Source: JBCDCE01 sp039182515
Lineage (GTDB): Bacteria > Pseudomonadota > Alphaproteobacteria > Rhodobacterales > Rhodobacteraceae
Assembly (NCBI GenBank): GCA_039182515.1
Contig: JBCDCE010000015.1
Location: forward strand, 1 to 62,081
Length of the DNA: 62,081 bases
Direction of reading: 5' to 3'
Part shown: positions 1 to 8,692 of the stretch, one piece after another
Layout of the letters: every line of letters starts with the position of its first letter
Position numbering within the stretch: position 1 is the first letter of the stretch
The notes under the pieces: model-generated
Seen by the model: only the letters and a program-made list of their open reading frames with translations
Databases searched by the model: none
Told to the model about the DNA's origin: nothing
Made by a program: the position numbers and the translations under genes

Positions 1-50
1 ACGACGGTAAATCGATCGGGTCGGTTGTGACATTCTGCGAGTTACATTGA
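1..50 (+). CDS. possible 3' end of a gene cut by the window edge
   Basis: Reading from base 3 on the plus strand gives an open stretch ending ...GSVVTFCELH followed by TGA at 48-50. It lies just before a hairpin repeat of the kind found after genes elsewhere in this window, which fits a gene tail. Only about 15 codons are visible, so the reading frame is a guess and no function can be assigned. Confidence 0.3.
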   Translation, partial: DGKSIGSVVTFCELH

Positions 51-61
51 CCGATTGTGGG

Positions 62-150
62 CGTCGCGCGCCGCCGGCGCGCGCCCCTTTGGGTTTTCAG
101 CAAGGGCCTGTGGCCTTTTGTTGAAAAGGGAGGTGGGCGGGCCCGCCCTT
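62..150. repeat. structured intergenic repeat, copy R1
   Basis: A GC-rich hairpin (GCGCGCC-GCC-GGCGCGC, 66-82) is followed by CCCCTTTGGG, then a second hairpin with outer arms 94-103 and 118-127 around GGCC-TGT-GGCC (105-115), then GGGAGGTGGG. The same layout with different outer-arm sequences recurs at 41856-41938 and 48662-48735. It sits immediately 3' of the tetR-type gene. Confidence 0.75.
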
Positions 151-161
151 TGCAAAGAATG

Positions 162-779
162 CTAAGCGGCGTATCGCGCGAGAAACATGTCCACTGCGCC
201 GTCTCCAACGCGCTGAATTTCTGCCTCAGACACTTTGTCTTGGATGCCAAACATCAGTTTGTCGAAAAGATCGGCCTGGCAAAGCTGTGGCAGTTGATCG
301 GCTGCGAGCTCAAGATCTTCGATCACAAGCTCGCCGCGCGCCACCGCTTCTTGCAAGTATTTCATCAGCTTGCCGCGAGCTACCATAGGGCCGTTTGTGT
401 AAAACTGTTGACCCAATTCTGGGAAGCGTTTGCTTTCGGCAACTGCGATCCGGAACACGGCTTGGCCAAAATCGGAAAAGAAAAAGCGCATCATGCTTTT
501 GCAAGCCGATTTGAGAACAACCTCGGGTGTCTCGGTCATATTGATCGCATCTAGAGCGGCGTCAGCTTGGCGCACGCATTCCGTTTTTGCAACTTCCATG
601 AAGAGAACGCGTTTGTCTGGGAAATAGCTGTAGAGTGTTGCTTTAGACACCTGCGCCCGGCGTGCGATCTCGTCCACACTGGCACCTTCGAAACCGTTCT
701 CCATGAAAACCGCGCGCGCGCCGTCTACCACTTGATCGTATTTCCGCCCTTTGCGGACGTCTGACGTGAGTGCAACCAT
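162..779 (-). CDS. TetR/AcrR family transcriptional regulator
   Basis: A 205-aa protein with a classic N-terminal TetR helix-turn-helix at about residues 34-60 (SVDEIARRAQVSKATLYSYF), and a divergent alpha-helical ligand/dimer domain after it. It should act as a cytoplasmic dimeric repressor. A perfect palindrome lies 29-47 bp upstream of its start, pointing to autoregulation, and a related sequence precedes the neighbouring 58-aa exported peptide gene, which lies upstream on the same strand. The ligand is unknown. TetR family assignment is certain; the regulon is inferred from the operator-like sites only. Confidence 0.95.
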   Translation of the reverse strand: MVALTSDVRKGRKYDQVVDGARAVFMENGFEGASVDEIARRAQVSKATLYSYFPDKRVLFMEVAKTECVRQADAALDAINMTETPEVVLKSACKSMMRFFFSDFGQAVFRIAVAESKRFPELGQQFYTNGPMVARGKLMKYLQEAVARGELVIEDLELAADQLPQLCQADLFDKLMFGIQDKVSEAEIQRVGDGAVDMFLARYAA

Positions 780-807
780 TCTCGACCCTTCTCTTCGGCA
801 AGTTTAT

Positions 808-826
808 AAACTGAATGGTTCAGTTT
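808..826. promoter_or_regulatory. palindromic TetR-type operator
   Basis: AAACTGAA-TGG-TTCAGTTT is a perfect 8-bp inverted repeat with a 3-bp centre, located just upstream of the tetR-type start codon. Size, symmetry and position are what is expected for an autoregulatory TetR operator; binding is inferred. Confidence 0.8.
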
Positions 827-890
827 GAGCAAGGCGCTCTGCAAGTTCTGAGATAAATCGATATGTGAAGCTTGGGCGCTGCGTGCTTGC

Positions 891-1067
891 CTAATCTTGG
901 ACTGGGATCAAAACAGGTTCGGCATCAGCTTTGGTAGACTGTGGCGCTGGGGTTTGAACCTCGCTTGGGAAGACAAGATAGGGCAGGCTCATATCGACGT
1001 TGAGGGCTTGGCTTGGTACCACGCTGGCTGCGTTGATGGCGGCAGATGCAAGTAGGATGCGGATCAT
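891..1067 (-). CDS. 58-aa predicted exported peptide
   Basis: This small gene starts MIRILLASAAINAASVVPSQA, which resembles a short Sec signal peptide, followed by a proline- and glutamine-containing mature part of about 36 residues ending in LIPVQD. An AGGAAT sequence lies a few bases before the ATG. It lies upstream of the tetR gene on the same strand, separated from it by the palindromic operator, and a second operator-like sequence lies 20 bp upstream of its start. No family is recognised. Coding status is supported by the signal-like N-terminus and the regulatory sites, but the gene is short. Confidence 0.6.
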   Translation of the reverse strand: MIRILLASAAINAASVVPSQALNVDMSLPYLVFPSEVQTPAPQSTKADAEPVLIPVQD

Positions 1068-1087
1068 ATCGAATTCCTTTTCAAACT

Positions 1088-1106
1088 AAACTGTTCGGTT
1101 CAATTC
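1088..1106. promoter_or_regulatory. second, imperfect TetR operator-like site
   Basis: AAACTGTTCGGTTCAATTC aligns base for base with the perfect palindrome at 808-826, keeping AAACTG and GGTTCA. It lies 20 bp upstream of the 58-aa peptide gene, so the same regulator probably controls both. Confidence 0.6.
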
Positions 1107-1147
1107 ATATCTAGAGAAGTCGTGAAATTTTGCAAGACACTGGACCC

Positions 1148-1225
1148 AAAAAAGTGAACTGAAAAATCTACATTTTAAAAATTACATTTAAAAACATATA
1201 CATAAATTTCGAAAAAAGTGAACTG
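1148..1225. repeat. direct repeat pair in the divergent intergenic region
   Basis: The 14-mer AAAAAAGTGAACTG occurs at 1148-1161 and again at 1212-1225, 64 bp apart, in an AT-rich stretch between the 58-aa gene (minus) and the AEC transporter gene (plus). Each contains AACTG, the half-site core of the palindrome at 808, so they could be extra regulator half-sites. Confidence 0.5.
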
Positions 1226-1319
1226 TGGGCCCAATTTCGAACCCAAAACCGTCCTTGCTGCTCACGCTGAGCGCGCAAATGCGCTTTTTCCAAGCCTGCA
1301 AGCGTGATAGCGCCATGGC

Positions 1320-2252
1320 ATGATTAGTGTGTTTCTAGAAACCCTTCCCTTCTTTGCGCTCATTGGCCTTGGCTACTTTGCCGGCGTATCGGGGTTCTTC
1401 TCAGAGGCTGCCACTGCGCACCTCACCAAATTTGTTTTCTACTTCGCTCTATCAGCAATGCTGTTTCGGTTTTCAGCGACGCTCAGCATCGGAGAAATTC
1501 TCGATTGGAACTTCGTTTTGGTCTATCTGATCGGCAGTGCGGCGGTCTGGCTCATCGCGTTGATCATCGGACTGTTGCGCGGCAGTGGTTGGGCGGAAGC
1601 CTCCATCGAGGCGCAATGCGCAATTATTGGCAATGTGGGCTTTCTGGGCATCCCGATGCTTGTGCTTTTGCTGGGGCCGGAGGCCATCGGGCCCAACATG
1701 CTTGTCTTGGCCGTAGATCTCATCGTGTTTGGCAGCCTCGTTGTGATCTTTGTGACGGCTGCGAAAGATGGGCGGATGTCGCCCTGTATCTTAGGGACGA
1801 TTGCGATGGGGCTTTTGAAAAACCCAATGATTGTGTCGATATGCCTAGGGCTCTTGTGGGCAACTTTGGAAATTCCTTTGCCAGCACCTTTCGAGGCCTT
1901 TGTCTCAACCTTGGGGGCTGCCGCTACGCCTTGTGCGCTTTTTGCGATTGGCGCCTCTTTGGCGTCTAAATCTGCGGAGAGGCTTTCCGTGGCGGGTTGG
2001 CTGAGCTTTTGCAAACTTATCCTGCATCCTTTGGCGATTGTGCTGGCCATCATCTATTTGCCGTTTCCCATCGATCCCTATGCGGCTGGGGTGATGATTG
2101 CCTGTGCAGCGTTGCCGGTGGCGGGCAATATCTACATAGTGGCGCAACACTATGGCGTCGCGCCGCAACGGGTCTCTGCGTCAATTTTGGTATCAACAAG
2201 CTTAAGCGTCCTGACCGTTTCCGCGGTGATTGCTTGGGTCAAAGGATTTTAG
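1320..2252 (+). CDS. AEC family transporter (auxin efflux carrier-like)
   Basis: A 310-aa very hydrophobic protein with about ten membrane segments in two five-helix halves, the arrangement of the AEC/MdcF carrier family. A typical central stretch IIGNVGFLGIPMLVLLLG is visible around residues 100-118 and the repeat-like AACALPVAGNIYIVAQHYGV near the C-terminus. Family members export or import small organic anions at the inner membrane; the substrate cannot be read here. It begins a plus-strand operon with fghA 10 nt downstream. No good ribosome site precedes the ATG at 1320, so the start is less sure than the family. Confidence 0.9.
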   Translation: MISVFLETLPFFALIGLGYFAGVSGFFSEAATAHLTKFVFYFALSAMLFRFSATLSIGEILDWNFVLVYLIGSAAVWLIALIIGLLRGSGWAEASIEAQCAIIGNVGFLGIPMLVLLLGPEAIGPNMLVLAVDLIVFGSLVVIFVTAAKDGRMSPCILGTIAMGLLKNPMIVSICLGLLWATLEIPLPAPFEAFVSTLGAAATPCALFAIGASLASKSAERLSVAGWLSFCKLILHPLAIVLAIIYLPFPIDPYAAGVMIACAALPVAGNIYIVAQHYGVAPQRVSASILVSTSLSVLTVSAVIAWVKGF

Positions 2253-2262
2253 GGAGACCTCT

Positions 2263-3090
2263 ATGGAAATCGTAAGCTCAAATGCCTCCTTCGGCGGTGT
2301 GCAGCATGTGGTGAAGCACGCTTCAAAAGCTTGCAAGTGTGAGATGACCTTTGGCCTGTTCCTACCAGAAGACGCGCAAGACGGCCCTGTGCCACTGCTC
2401 ACGTACCTGTCAGGGCTGACCTGTACGCATGCCAATGCCATGGAGAAATCGGGTGGGCAGGCCTGGGCGGCAGAACATGGGATCGCGCTTCTCTTTCCCG
2501 ACACCAGTCCACGCGGTGACGATGTGGCGGATGACGAGGCTTATGACTTGGGCAAAGGGGCGGGCTTTTATGTCAACGCCACGCAGGCGCCCTGGGCACC
2601 GCACTTCAACATGTATGATTATGTCGTCGAGGACCTGCCCGAGGTCTTGGCTGAGTTTCCGATTGATCTCGAGCGGCAATCGATCACTGGCCACTCTATG
2701 GGCGGGCACGGGGCGCTGACCATCGGCATGGCGCAGGCCAGCCGCTTTCGGTCCATCTCGGCCTTCGCACCCATAGCAAACCCCACGCAATCTGACTGGG
2801 GACGCAAGCAATTGGGGGCTTATCTGGGCAGCGACACAACCAAATGGGCTGCACATGATGCCACCTTGATGATGCAAGAGGTGGGCTTTGACGGGCCAGT
2901 GTTGGTCGATCAAGGAACCCAGGATCAGTTCTTAGATCTTTTGATGCCTGAGGCTCTGGCTCAAGCGATGGTTGCGCGTCGCCAAGATGGTCAATTCCGC
3001 ATGCAGAAGGGGTATGATCACAGCTATTATTTCATCTCCAGCTTCATGGAAGATCACATCGCCTTTCATGCGGATGCGCTCTACCGATGA
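2263..3090 (+). CDS. fghA: S-formylglutathione hydrolase
   Basis: This 275-aa alpha/beta hydrolase converts S-formylglutathione to formate and glutathione, the second step of glutathione-dependent formaldehyde oxidation in the cytoplasm. The nucleophile elbow GHSMGG places the catalytic serine at about residue 145; LSGLTCTHANAMEKSG near residue 50-65 and the late His in KGYDHSYYF are family hallmarks. The start at 2263 is chosen because GGGAGA lies 8 nt upstream and the protein begins MEIVSSN, giving the usual length. The dehydrogenase for the first step is not adjacent. The stop overlaps the next gene by 4 nt. Confidence 0.96.
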   Translation: MEIVSSNASFGGVQHVVKHASKACKCEMTFGLFLPEDAQDGPVPLLTYLSGLTCTHANAMEKSGGQAWAAEHGIALLFPDTSPRGDDVADDEAYDLGKGAGFYVNATQAPWAPHFNMYDYVVEDLPEVLAEFPIDLERQSITGHSMGGHGALTIGMAQASRFRSISAFAPIANPTQSDWGRKQLGAYLGSDTTKWAAHDATLMMQEVGFDGPVLVDQGTQDQFLDLLMPEALAQAMVARRQDGQFRMQKGYDHSYYFISSFMEDHIAFHADALYR

Positions 3091-3533
3091 TCTACGTGGA
3101 CGCAGACGCATGCCCTGTTAAGGCCGAGGCTGAGCGTGTCGCGACCCGTTGGAAAGTGCAAATGGTATTGGTGGCAAATGGGGGGCTGCGGCCCTCTGCC
3201 AATCCCTTTGTGGAGATCAAAATTGTCTCCGAAGGCCCCGATGAGGCGGACAAATGGATCGCGGAGAACGCAAAGCCCGGCGACGTAGTGGTCACGGCCG
3301 ACATCCCCTTGGCGGCCCGCGCTGTGGAAGCGGGGGCTCAGGTGCTGTCGCACAGTGGCGAGATGATGAGTGCAGCCAATATTGGCCAAAAGCTTGCGAC
3401 CCGTGATTTGATGGCGGACCTGCGCGCCGCGGATCCGTTTCGGCAAGGCGGAGGTAAGAGCTTTTCCAAAGCAGATCGTTCGCGGTTTCTAGATGCGCTC
3501 GACCGCGCTTTGAGACAAGCGGCCCGCGCGTGA
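3087..3533 (+). CDS. YaiI/YqxD family protein (DUF188)
   Basis: A 148-aa protein starting IYVDADACPVKAEAERVA, the signature of the YaiI/YqxD (UPF0178) family, a PIN-like fold of unknown role with conserved acidic residues. Further family motifs are the ITAD-like VVTADIPLAARAVEAGA around residues 68-85. It is translationally coupled to fghA (ATGA overlap) and to the following transporter (GTGA overlap), so the four genes from 1320 form one operon. Confidence 0.93.
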   Translation: MIYVDADACPVKAEAERVATRWKVQMVLVANGGLRPSANPFVEIKIVSEGPDEADKWIAENAKPGDVVVTADIPLAARAVEAGAQVLSHSGEMMSAANIGQKLATRDLMADLRAADPFRQGGGKSFSKADRSRFLDALDRALRQAARA

Positions 3534-4462
3534 GCGGTCTTCGCGGTCCTCTCTTTGCGACACTCGCAATCACGCTTTTTTCGGTAAACGACGTCATCAT
3601 GAAATCCCTCACGGATGACTTTGCCCTGCACCAAGCCATCCTGTTTCGCTCGACCACAGGGCTTTTGGTGACGGTTCTTTTGATGGCGCCGTTTTTGGGC
3701 GGCTTTGGGCAGTTGTGCACGCAGCGTTTGGGCATGCACAGTTTGCGCGCTTGCATGGTGATTTTTGCCAATGTGTTTTTCTTCTTGGGACTGGCCGCGC
3801 TGCCTTTGGCCACCAATGTGGCGCTCTTTTTCATCAATCCTTTTGTGGTCACGGTGTTGTCTGTCTTCGTGCTGGGCGAAACCGTTGGCCCTCGGCGGTG
3901 GGGCGCTTTGGCGGTGGGGATCGCAGGGGTGCTTTTAATTTTGCGTCCTGGGACCGACAGTTTTCAGGCAGCAGCCCTGTTTCCTCTCTTGGCTGCGTTT
4001 GGCTACGCGGGGCTCAACATTATGACGCGCTACCTGCGTGACACAGAGAACGGCGTGAACATGGTCTTTTATATTCAGCTGATCTTTCTGCTCTTTTGTA
4101 TTGTCGTAGGAATTCTCGTTGGGGATGGGCGCTATGGGGATCAAGAAAACCCTTCTTTAGCGTTTTTGCTCAGAGCCTGGGTCTGGCCAGAGTGGCTCGA
4201 TCTGCCTGCTTTGATCGGCATTGGCTTTTTGGCGTCCATTGGGGGGTATTTCATCAGCCAAGCCTACCGTTTGGCGAGCGTTGTTGTGATTGCTCCTTTT
4301 GAGTTTCTGGCGCTGCCCCTCTCGGTTTTGTGGGGGATTTTCCTCTTTTGCGAATGGCCGGATATTTTTGCCTGGAGCGGAATCTCCCTGATTTTGGCAG
4401 CGGGGCTTTATACGGTTTACCGAGAGCAGCATTCTGCCGGGGATACCGAAAAACCTAACTGA
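3530..4462 (+). CDS. DMT family (EamA) membrane transporter
   Basis: A 310-aa inner-membrane protein with ten predicted helices arranged as two EamA repeats, the second starting near residue 165. Family members export amino acids, metabolites or drugs; RhaT/SAM-type substrates are equally possible. Translation probably starts at the GTG overlapping the yaiI stop, giving no untranslated gap. The C-terminus is short and polar (EQHSAGDTEKPN). It is the last gene of the operon starting at 1320. Confidence 0.9.
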   Translation: MSGLRGPLFATLAITLFSVNDVIMKSLTDDFALHQAILFRSTTGLLVTVLLMAPFLGGFGQLCTQRLGMHSLRACMVIFANVFFFLGLAALPLATNVALFFINPFVVTVLSVFVLGETVGPRRWGALAVGIAGVLLILRPGTDSFQAAALFPLLAAFGYAGLNIMTRYLRDTENGVNMVFYIQLIFLLFCIVVGILVGDGRYGDQENPSLAFLLRAWVWPEWLDLPALIGIGFLASIGGYFISQAYRLASVVVIAPFEFLALPLSVLWGIFLFCEWPDIFAWSGISLILAAGLYTVYREQHSAGDTEKPN

Positions 4463-4972
4463 ATCAGCGTATTCGCGTGTTGGACCAGTGGCGCAATAAG
4501 GCATTTTGCGTTTCCAAAATAGATCCTAAAAGGCGTTAAACTATCCACTGATGCGTGAACGTGAACAGCGCCTTTTTTTGACAAAGTTTTATCCACAGTG
4601 ATGCCAAAATTAGACAGTTTCGCGCGCATTCATTGAAAATTGGTGCTGGCGAGGTACAGTCTCTGTGGGAAATTATCTTTAAGTGTCAGATAATACTACC
4701 TTTTTATTCTTTTGCCCACCGTTCAAGGCCAATGCGTCCTATTTGCTTTGCTGCGCATGCAGCTTCGCTGCTATACCGCTTTGGGGGCGTTTTCTCGGCT
4801 TTGTGATCCTGTGATTTTGGGGCGGCCAATTGACCCCCCAATCGACTTTCAAGAATAGTGGAGAAGTTCGGGCAGTGCTCGGTCGTGCGATAAGATGCGC
4901 AAGTTATGCGTGTGTGGTAGTGTTAAGGATCACTTTCTTATCGCGAGTGTGTGTGAGTGGAGACTTTGAGAC
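4463..4972. other. non-coding region with one inverted repeat
   Basis: About 510 bp without a convincing gene. Open frames here lack ribosome sites and family resemblance. Visible features are the inverted repeat ATTATCT-N9-AGATAAT at about 4672-4694 and a T-rich stretch at 4570-4576. The promoter of the following hydrolase gene probably lies at the right end. Nothing else could be recognised. Confidence 0.5.
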
Positions 4973-5890
4973 ATGTGGGTCTCGATATGTATTGTCTTGA
5001 TCGTTTTGCTTTTGCTCTGGCCTTGGCTGTTGGAGTTCCGGCGTTCCCCAATGGATGCGCGGGCCCGCGCGCGTGCGCCGGGCGGGTTTGTTGATCTTTC
5101 CAAGGGCAAAACGCACTATCGCTGGGATGGTCCTGAGACCGGTCCTGTGGTGGTTGCGATCCATGGTTTGACCACGCCAAACTTCATTTGGAACGCCATT
5201 GTGCCGCGCTTTACCGCCAGGGGCATCCGAGTATTGCGCTATGATCTCTACGGTCGTGGCTTCTCGGATCGTCCGCATGGTCCGCAAGATCGCGCGTTTT
5301 TCCTTGGCCAATTGAACGAGCTCTTGGATGCCTTGGATCTCACGGAGCCAGTGGGCGTCATGGGCTATTCCATGGGCGGAGCCATTGCCACAGCCTTTGC
5401 TGCTGAGCACCCCAACCGGACCCGCAATGTGATTTTGGTGGCACCTGCTGGCCTTGGTTTTGAGGCCACGCCCTTTGAGGCCTTTGTGGCACGGATGCCG
5501 ATCCTAGGGGATTGGGTCATGGGCCTGCTCTACGAGCGGCGCACGCGCAGAGCACTCAAAGACGACGAAGACGGCGAGGTGCCCGGCATTACCAAAGCCA
5601 AGGCGAGAGAGCTCAATTACAAAGGGCATATCCGATCGGTTTTGGCCTCGCTTCGCGGCATTTTGCTCGAACGTATGTTGGAAGATCACGAAAAGATTGC
5701 GGCTTTAAAAATCCCAGTTTTGTCTATTTGGGCGGAGAACGATGATGTGATCCCGCTGCGAGGTCTTGGCCATCTGACCCAGATCAATCGGGCATCGCGC
5801 AATGATATGATCTCAGGTGCAGGCCATATTTTGCCCCATACCCATGCAGCCGAAATTATGGCCAGTCTTGGGGCTTTGTCTCGACCCTAA
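4973..5890 (+). CDS. alpha/beta hydrolase, membrane-anchored
   Basis: A 305-aa alpha/beta hydrolase with one N-terminal hydrophobic helix (residues 3-20) that probably anchors it in the inner membrane. The nucleophile motif GYSMGGA gives Ser133; the acid is likely in WAENDDVIPL and the His in GAGHILPHTH. The oxyanion region HGLTTP is at 64-69. Esterase, lipase or C-C hydrolase activity are all possible. The stop codon overlaps by 4 nt with the convergent MFS gene end. Confidence 0.9.
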   Translation: MWVSICIVLIVLLLLWPWLLEFRRSPMDARARARAPGGFVDLSKGKTHYRWDGPETGPVVVAIHGLTTPNFIWNAIVPRFTARGIRVLRYDLYGRGFSDRPHGPQDRAFFLGQLNELLDALDLTEPVGVMGYSMGGAIATAFAAEHPNRTRNVILVAPAGLGFEATPFEAFVARMPILGDWVMGLLYERRTRRALKDDEDGEVPGITKAKARELNYKGHIRSVLASLRGILLERMLEDHEKIAALKIPVLSIWAENDDVIPLRGLGHLTQINRASRNDMISGAGHILPHTHAAEIMASLGALSRP

Positions 5891-7125
5891 GCCGCTTGTG
5901 CCAAAGGGCGTTCTTGAACGGGTAAATGCACAATCGCGGAAAACGCCCCAATACCAACGCCGATCCACCAAACCAGTGTGTAATCGCCATAGGTGTCGTA
6001 TAGCTTGCCGCCCAACCAAACACCCAAAAAGCTGCCCAATTGGTGGCTAAAGAAGATAATCCCATAGAGCGTTCCCATGTAGCGCAGGCCATAAATATGG
6101 GCGACCAGGCCCGATGTCAGCGGGACCGTTGCAAGCCAAAGGGATCCCATGGCGAGCGAGAAGAGGATGACGCTTGTTGGGGTCATGGGCAGCATGATGA
6201 AGAGGCCCGCCACAACGGTGCGGGCTGCGTAAACCCCGGCCAAAAGGTATTTCTTGGAATAGTGCTTGCCGGCCCAGCCTGCGGCCAAAGTGCCTGCGAT
6301 ATTGGCCAGGCCGATCAGCGAGATGGCGATGGCGCCGAGCGCAGATGTTGTGGAAATCCCGACCGTTTCAAGCATGCCGCCAGCGGCAATTGGCCCGCAA
6401 TATTCGGTGATCATGGCTGGGAAATGCGCCGTGATGAACCCCAACTGATAGCCGCAAGAGAAAAAGCCAAGAAAGATCAGTGTATAGCTTGGATCTCGAA
6501 AGGCTTTCACCAAGATCTCGCCCATGCTTTCTTCAAGCTCGGCTTTGCTTGCGGCTTGAGGCGCGCGCATCATCGGCAAGACGAGAAGCGAGGCAAGGAT
6601 CACCGCCGCAAAGACAACAAAGACGTTTTGCCAGCTCATAAAGCCGAGCAAATATTCTGCAATCGGTGCACCAAACACTTGACCAACTGAGCCAACTGCC
6701 GTGGCAATAGCCAGCGACATGGAGCGATTTTCGTCGCTTGATGCACGCCCGACAACAGCGAGGATCACGCCAAAGCCTGTGCCCGCAACACCGAAGCCCA
6801 CGAGGATTTCGAGCATTTGATGCGCTTCAGGCGTGACGGCAAAAGAGCTGAGCACCAAGCCCGCTGCATAAAGAAGCGCGCCAAAAATGATCGCTTTGCG
6901 GTCGCTCATCTTTTCTGCGATGGCCCCAAAGATTGGTTGGCCAATGCCCCAGGCGAGGTTTTGGATCGCGATGGCTAGAGAAAATTCCGCGCGTGGCCAG
7001 CCAAATTCTTGCGAAATGGGGATTTGAAACACACCAAAGCTCGCTCGCACCGCGAAGCTGAGTACAACAATGATGCACCCGGCAATCAAAACTGGGGTGA
7101 AGAGAGACGATTTTTGCGCGGTCAT
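5887..7125 (-). CDS. MFS transporter
   Basis: A 412-aa major facilitator with twelve predicted helices. Its opening helices and SFGVFQIPISQEFGWPRAEFSLAIA (residues 29-53, shown in part as the family loop) resemble the monocarboxylate/oxalate-formate antiporter branch, so a small organic acid is a likely substrate. The middle loop around residues 190-210 is polar, as usual between the two six-helix halves. It is monocistronic, between the convergent hydrolase and a small DUF5665 gene. Confidence 0.92.
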   Translation of the reverse strand: MTAQKSSLFTPVLIAGCIIVVLSFAVRASFGVFQIPISQEFGWPRAEFSLAIAIQNLAWGIGQPIFGAIAEKMSDRKAIIFGALLYAAGLVLSSFAVTPEAHQMLEILVGFGVAGTGFGVILAVVGRASSDENRSMSLAIATAVGSVGQVFGAPIAEYLLGFMSWQNVFVVFAAVILASLLVLPMMRAPQAASKAELEESMGEILVKAFRDPSYTLIFLGFFSCGYQLGFITAHFPAMITEYCGPIAAGGMLETVGISTTSALGAIAISLIGLANIAGTLAAGWAGKHYSKKYLLAGVYAARTVVAGLFIMLPMTPTSVILFSLAMGSLWLATVPLTSGLVAHIYGLRYMGTLYGIIFFSHQLGSFLGVWLGGKLYDTYGDYTLVWWIGVGIGAFSAIVHLPVQERPLAQAA

Positions 7126-7180
7126 TCTGCCACTTTCTGCCTGTTTCGAGGCGGGGTCAAACGCGGATCAGGCTTTTGGC

Positions 7181-7450
7181 TTATTGCGCTGTATTGATTT
7201 GAATTTCTTCTGCCAAAGCTTTGGCCCAGTCCCCCAACACGGGAATGAAATCTACTTGGCTGAGGAAATACACAAGCACAGACACAACAACCGTCGCGCC
7301 AATCACCGAGCCCAAGCCAAAAAAAAGCCCTTTCAGGAATTGAAAGAGCACAAGCCTGACGAGCGAGTTGTGTACCCGAATAAACCGATGACTGTTGAGT
7401 TGTTCCAATTCCTTGTTCAACTGCGCAAGCGTGGCTGTGTGATCGGTCAT
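7181..7450 (-). CDS. DUF5665-type small membrane protein
   Basis: An 89-aa protein with a polar N-terminus (MTDHTATLAQLNKELEQLN), one long hydrophobic segment at about residues 33-64 including a GxxxG-like stretch, then FIPVLGDWAKALAEEI. This layout matches small DUF5665 membrane proteins of alphaproteobacteria; the function is unknown. The start at 7450 is chosen because GAGGTG lies 6 nt upstream; longer versions would run into the divergent zapE gene. Confidence 0.75.
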   Translation of the reverse strand: MTDHTATLAQLNKELEQLNSHRFIRVHNSLVRLVLFQFLKGLFFGLGSVIGATVVVSVLVYFLSQVDFIPVLGDWAKALAEEIQINTAQ

Positions 7451-7544
7451 GCGGCACCTCAATGGTTGGTTTGAGAGAGAGTTATTGAGCTTTTGCGCCT
7501 GACACCACTCGATTGTGGGGATCGCCTGAGGTAAAGGGCGAGCT

Positions 7545-8606
7545 GTGGGAAGCGTTTTGACGACATATGAAGCCCGTGTTGCAAGCGGTCGACTACGCGA
7601 AGATCCTGCGCAAAAGCTGGCTCTGGCAGAATTTGCGCGGGTCCAAGAGGCTTTGGAAACGCCTGTCAAAACCAGTTTTTTCCGCAAAGCACCTCCGCCG
7701 CCGAAAGGGCTCTATCTATGGGGCGGTGTGGGGCGTGGGAAATCCATGCTTATGGATTTGTTCGTGGAGGTGCTGGATGCGCCTGTGCGCCGGGTTCATT
7801 TTCATGCCTTTATGCAAGAGATCCAAGCTAAGCTGCACGAGGTGCGCAAAACCGGTGTTGAGGATGCCGTTAAGCCTGTGGCGGCTGAGATCGTCTCTCA
7901 GGTGCGCTGCCTAGCCTTCGATGAAATGCAGATCACGGATATTACTGACGCGATGATTGTGGGGCGGCTCTTTAAGCTGCTTTTTGAGGGCGGTGTGGTA
8001 GTGGTCACCACCTCCAACCGCGTGCCACAGGATCTCTACAAAGACGGCCTCAATCGCGCACTCTTCTTGCCTTTCATCGATCTCTTGCAAGAAAAGATGA
8101 TCGTCCATGAATTGGCCGCAGACACAGACTATCGCCAGGATCGGTTGAGCGGGGAGCCAGTCTATTTCAGCCCACTTTCATCGGAGACACGCGACGCTGT
8201 TTCAGAGCTTTTCAACGATCTTGCCGGGGATCAAGTCGCGCCGCTCACCTTCGAGGTTAAATCTCGCCAAATGACCTTGCCAGCGTTCGGCAACGGGGTA
8301 GGGCGCGCAACTTTCTTTGATCTGTGTGGTACCGCCCTTGGCCCTGCAGATTATCTGGCGCTCACAGAGCATGTCAAAATGCTTGTGCTCGAAGAAATCC
8401 CTCGACTTGGGCGTAGCAATTTCAATGAGGCCAAGCGCTTTGTGACCCTGATCGACACGCTTTACGAGGCACGAACAGGATTGATCGTAAGTGCGGCCGC
8501 AAGCCCGGAGATGCTCTATATGGAAGGCGAAGGCAGCTTTGAGTTTGAGCGTACCGCGAGCCGTTTGCGCGAAATGCAAAGCGCGGATTGGATGCAGCAA
8601 GACTGA
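7545..8606 (+). CDS. zapE: cell division protein ZapE (AFG1-like ATPase)
   Basis: A 353-aa AFG1-family ATPase. The Walker A motif WGGVGRGKSMLMDLF is near residues 58-73 and Walker B is LAFDEMQITD near 124-133; a sensor-like VVVTTSNRVP follows. In E. coli ZapE associates with the Z-ring under low oxygen; mitochondrial homologues handle misfolded respiratory proteins. A GTG start at 7545 behind AGGTAAAGG is favoured, with TTG at 7557 an alternative. Expressed divergently from the DUF5665 gene. Confidence 0.93.
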   Translation: MGSVLTTYEARVASGRLREDPAQKLALAEFARVQEALETPVKTSFFRKAPPPPKGLYLWGGVGRGKSMLMDLFVEVLDAPVRRVHFHAFMQEIQAKLHEVRKTGVEDAVKPVAAEIVSQVRCLAFDEMQITDITDAMIVGRLFKLLFEGGVVVVTTSNRVPQDLYKDGLNRALFLPFIDLLQEKMIVHELAADTDYRQDRLSGEPVYFSPLSSETRDAVSELFNDLAGDQVAPLTFEVKSRQMTLPAFGNGVGRATFFDLCGTALGPADYLALTEHVKMLVLEEIPRLGRSNFNEAKRFVTLIDTLYEARTGLIVSAAASPEMLYMEGEGSFEFERTASRLREMQSADWMQQD

Positions 8607-8614
8607 CATGACTG

Positions 8615-8676
8615 CCTTTTTCCTTGGAAAAATACTCTGGGGGAAGGCTCGGAACGAGCCGGGGGCGAAGCCCCGG
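8615..8676 (-). repeat. dispersed 22-bp motif copy (a) with two upstream hairpins
   Basis: Read on the minus strand: hairpin GGGGC-TTC-GCCCC (62-74 of this line, 8662-8674), hairpin GGCTCG-TTC-CGAGCC (8646-8660), then CCCCCA and GAGTATTTTTCCAAGGAAAAAGG (8615-8637). The last part is one of seven copies of a GAGTATTTT..CCAAGAAAAAG motif in this window. It lies directly after zapE. Confidence 0.75.
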
Positions 8677-8692
8677 AAACGGTAGCTCCAAG

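Noticed and set aside
1148..1225. CRISPR-like direct repeats
   Set aside because: Only two 14-bp copies with one spacer and no cas genes; better explained as half-operators.
4417..4629. 70-aa minus-strand frame in the 4.5-kb gap
   Set aside because: No ribosome site, no recognisable features, and it overlaps the end of the transporter gene.
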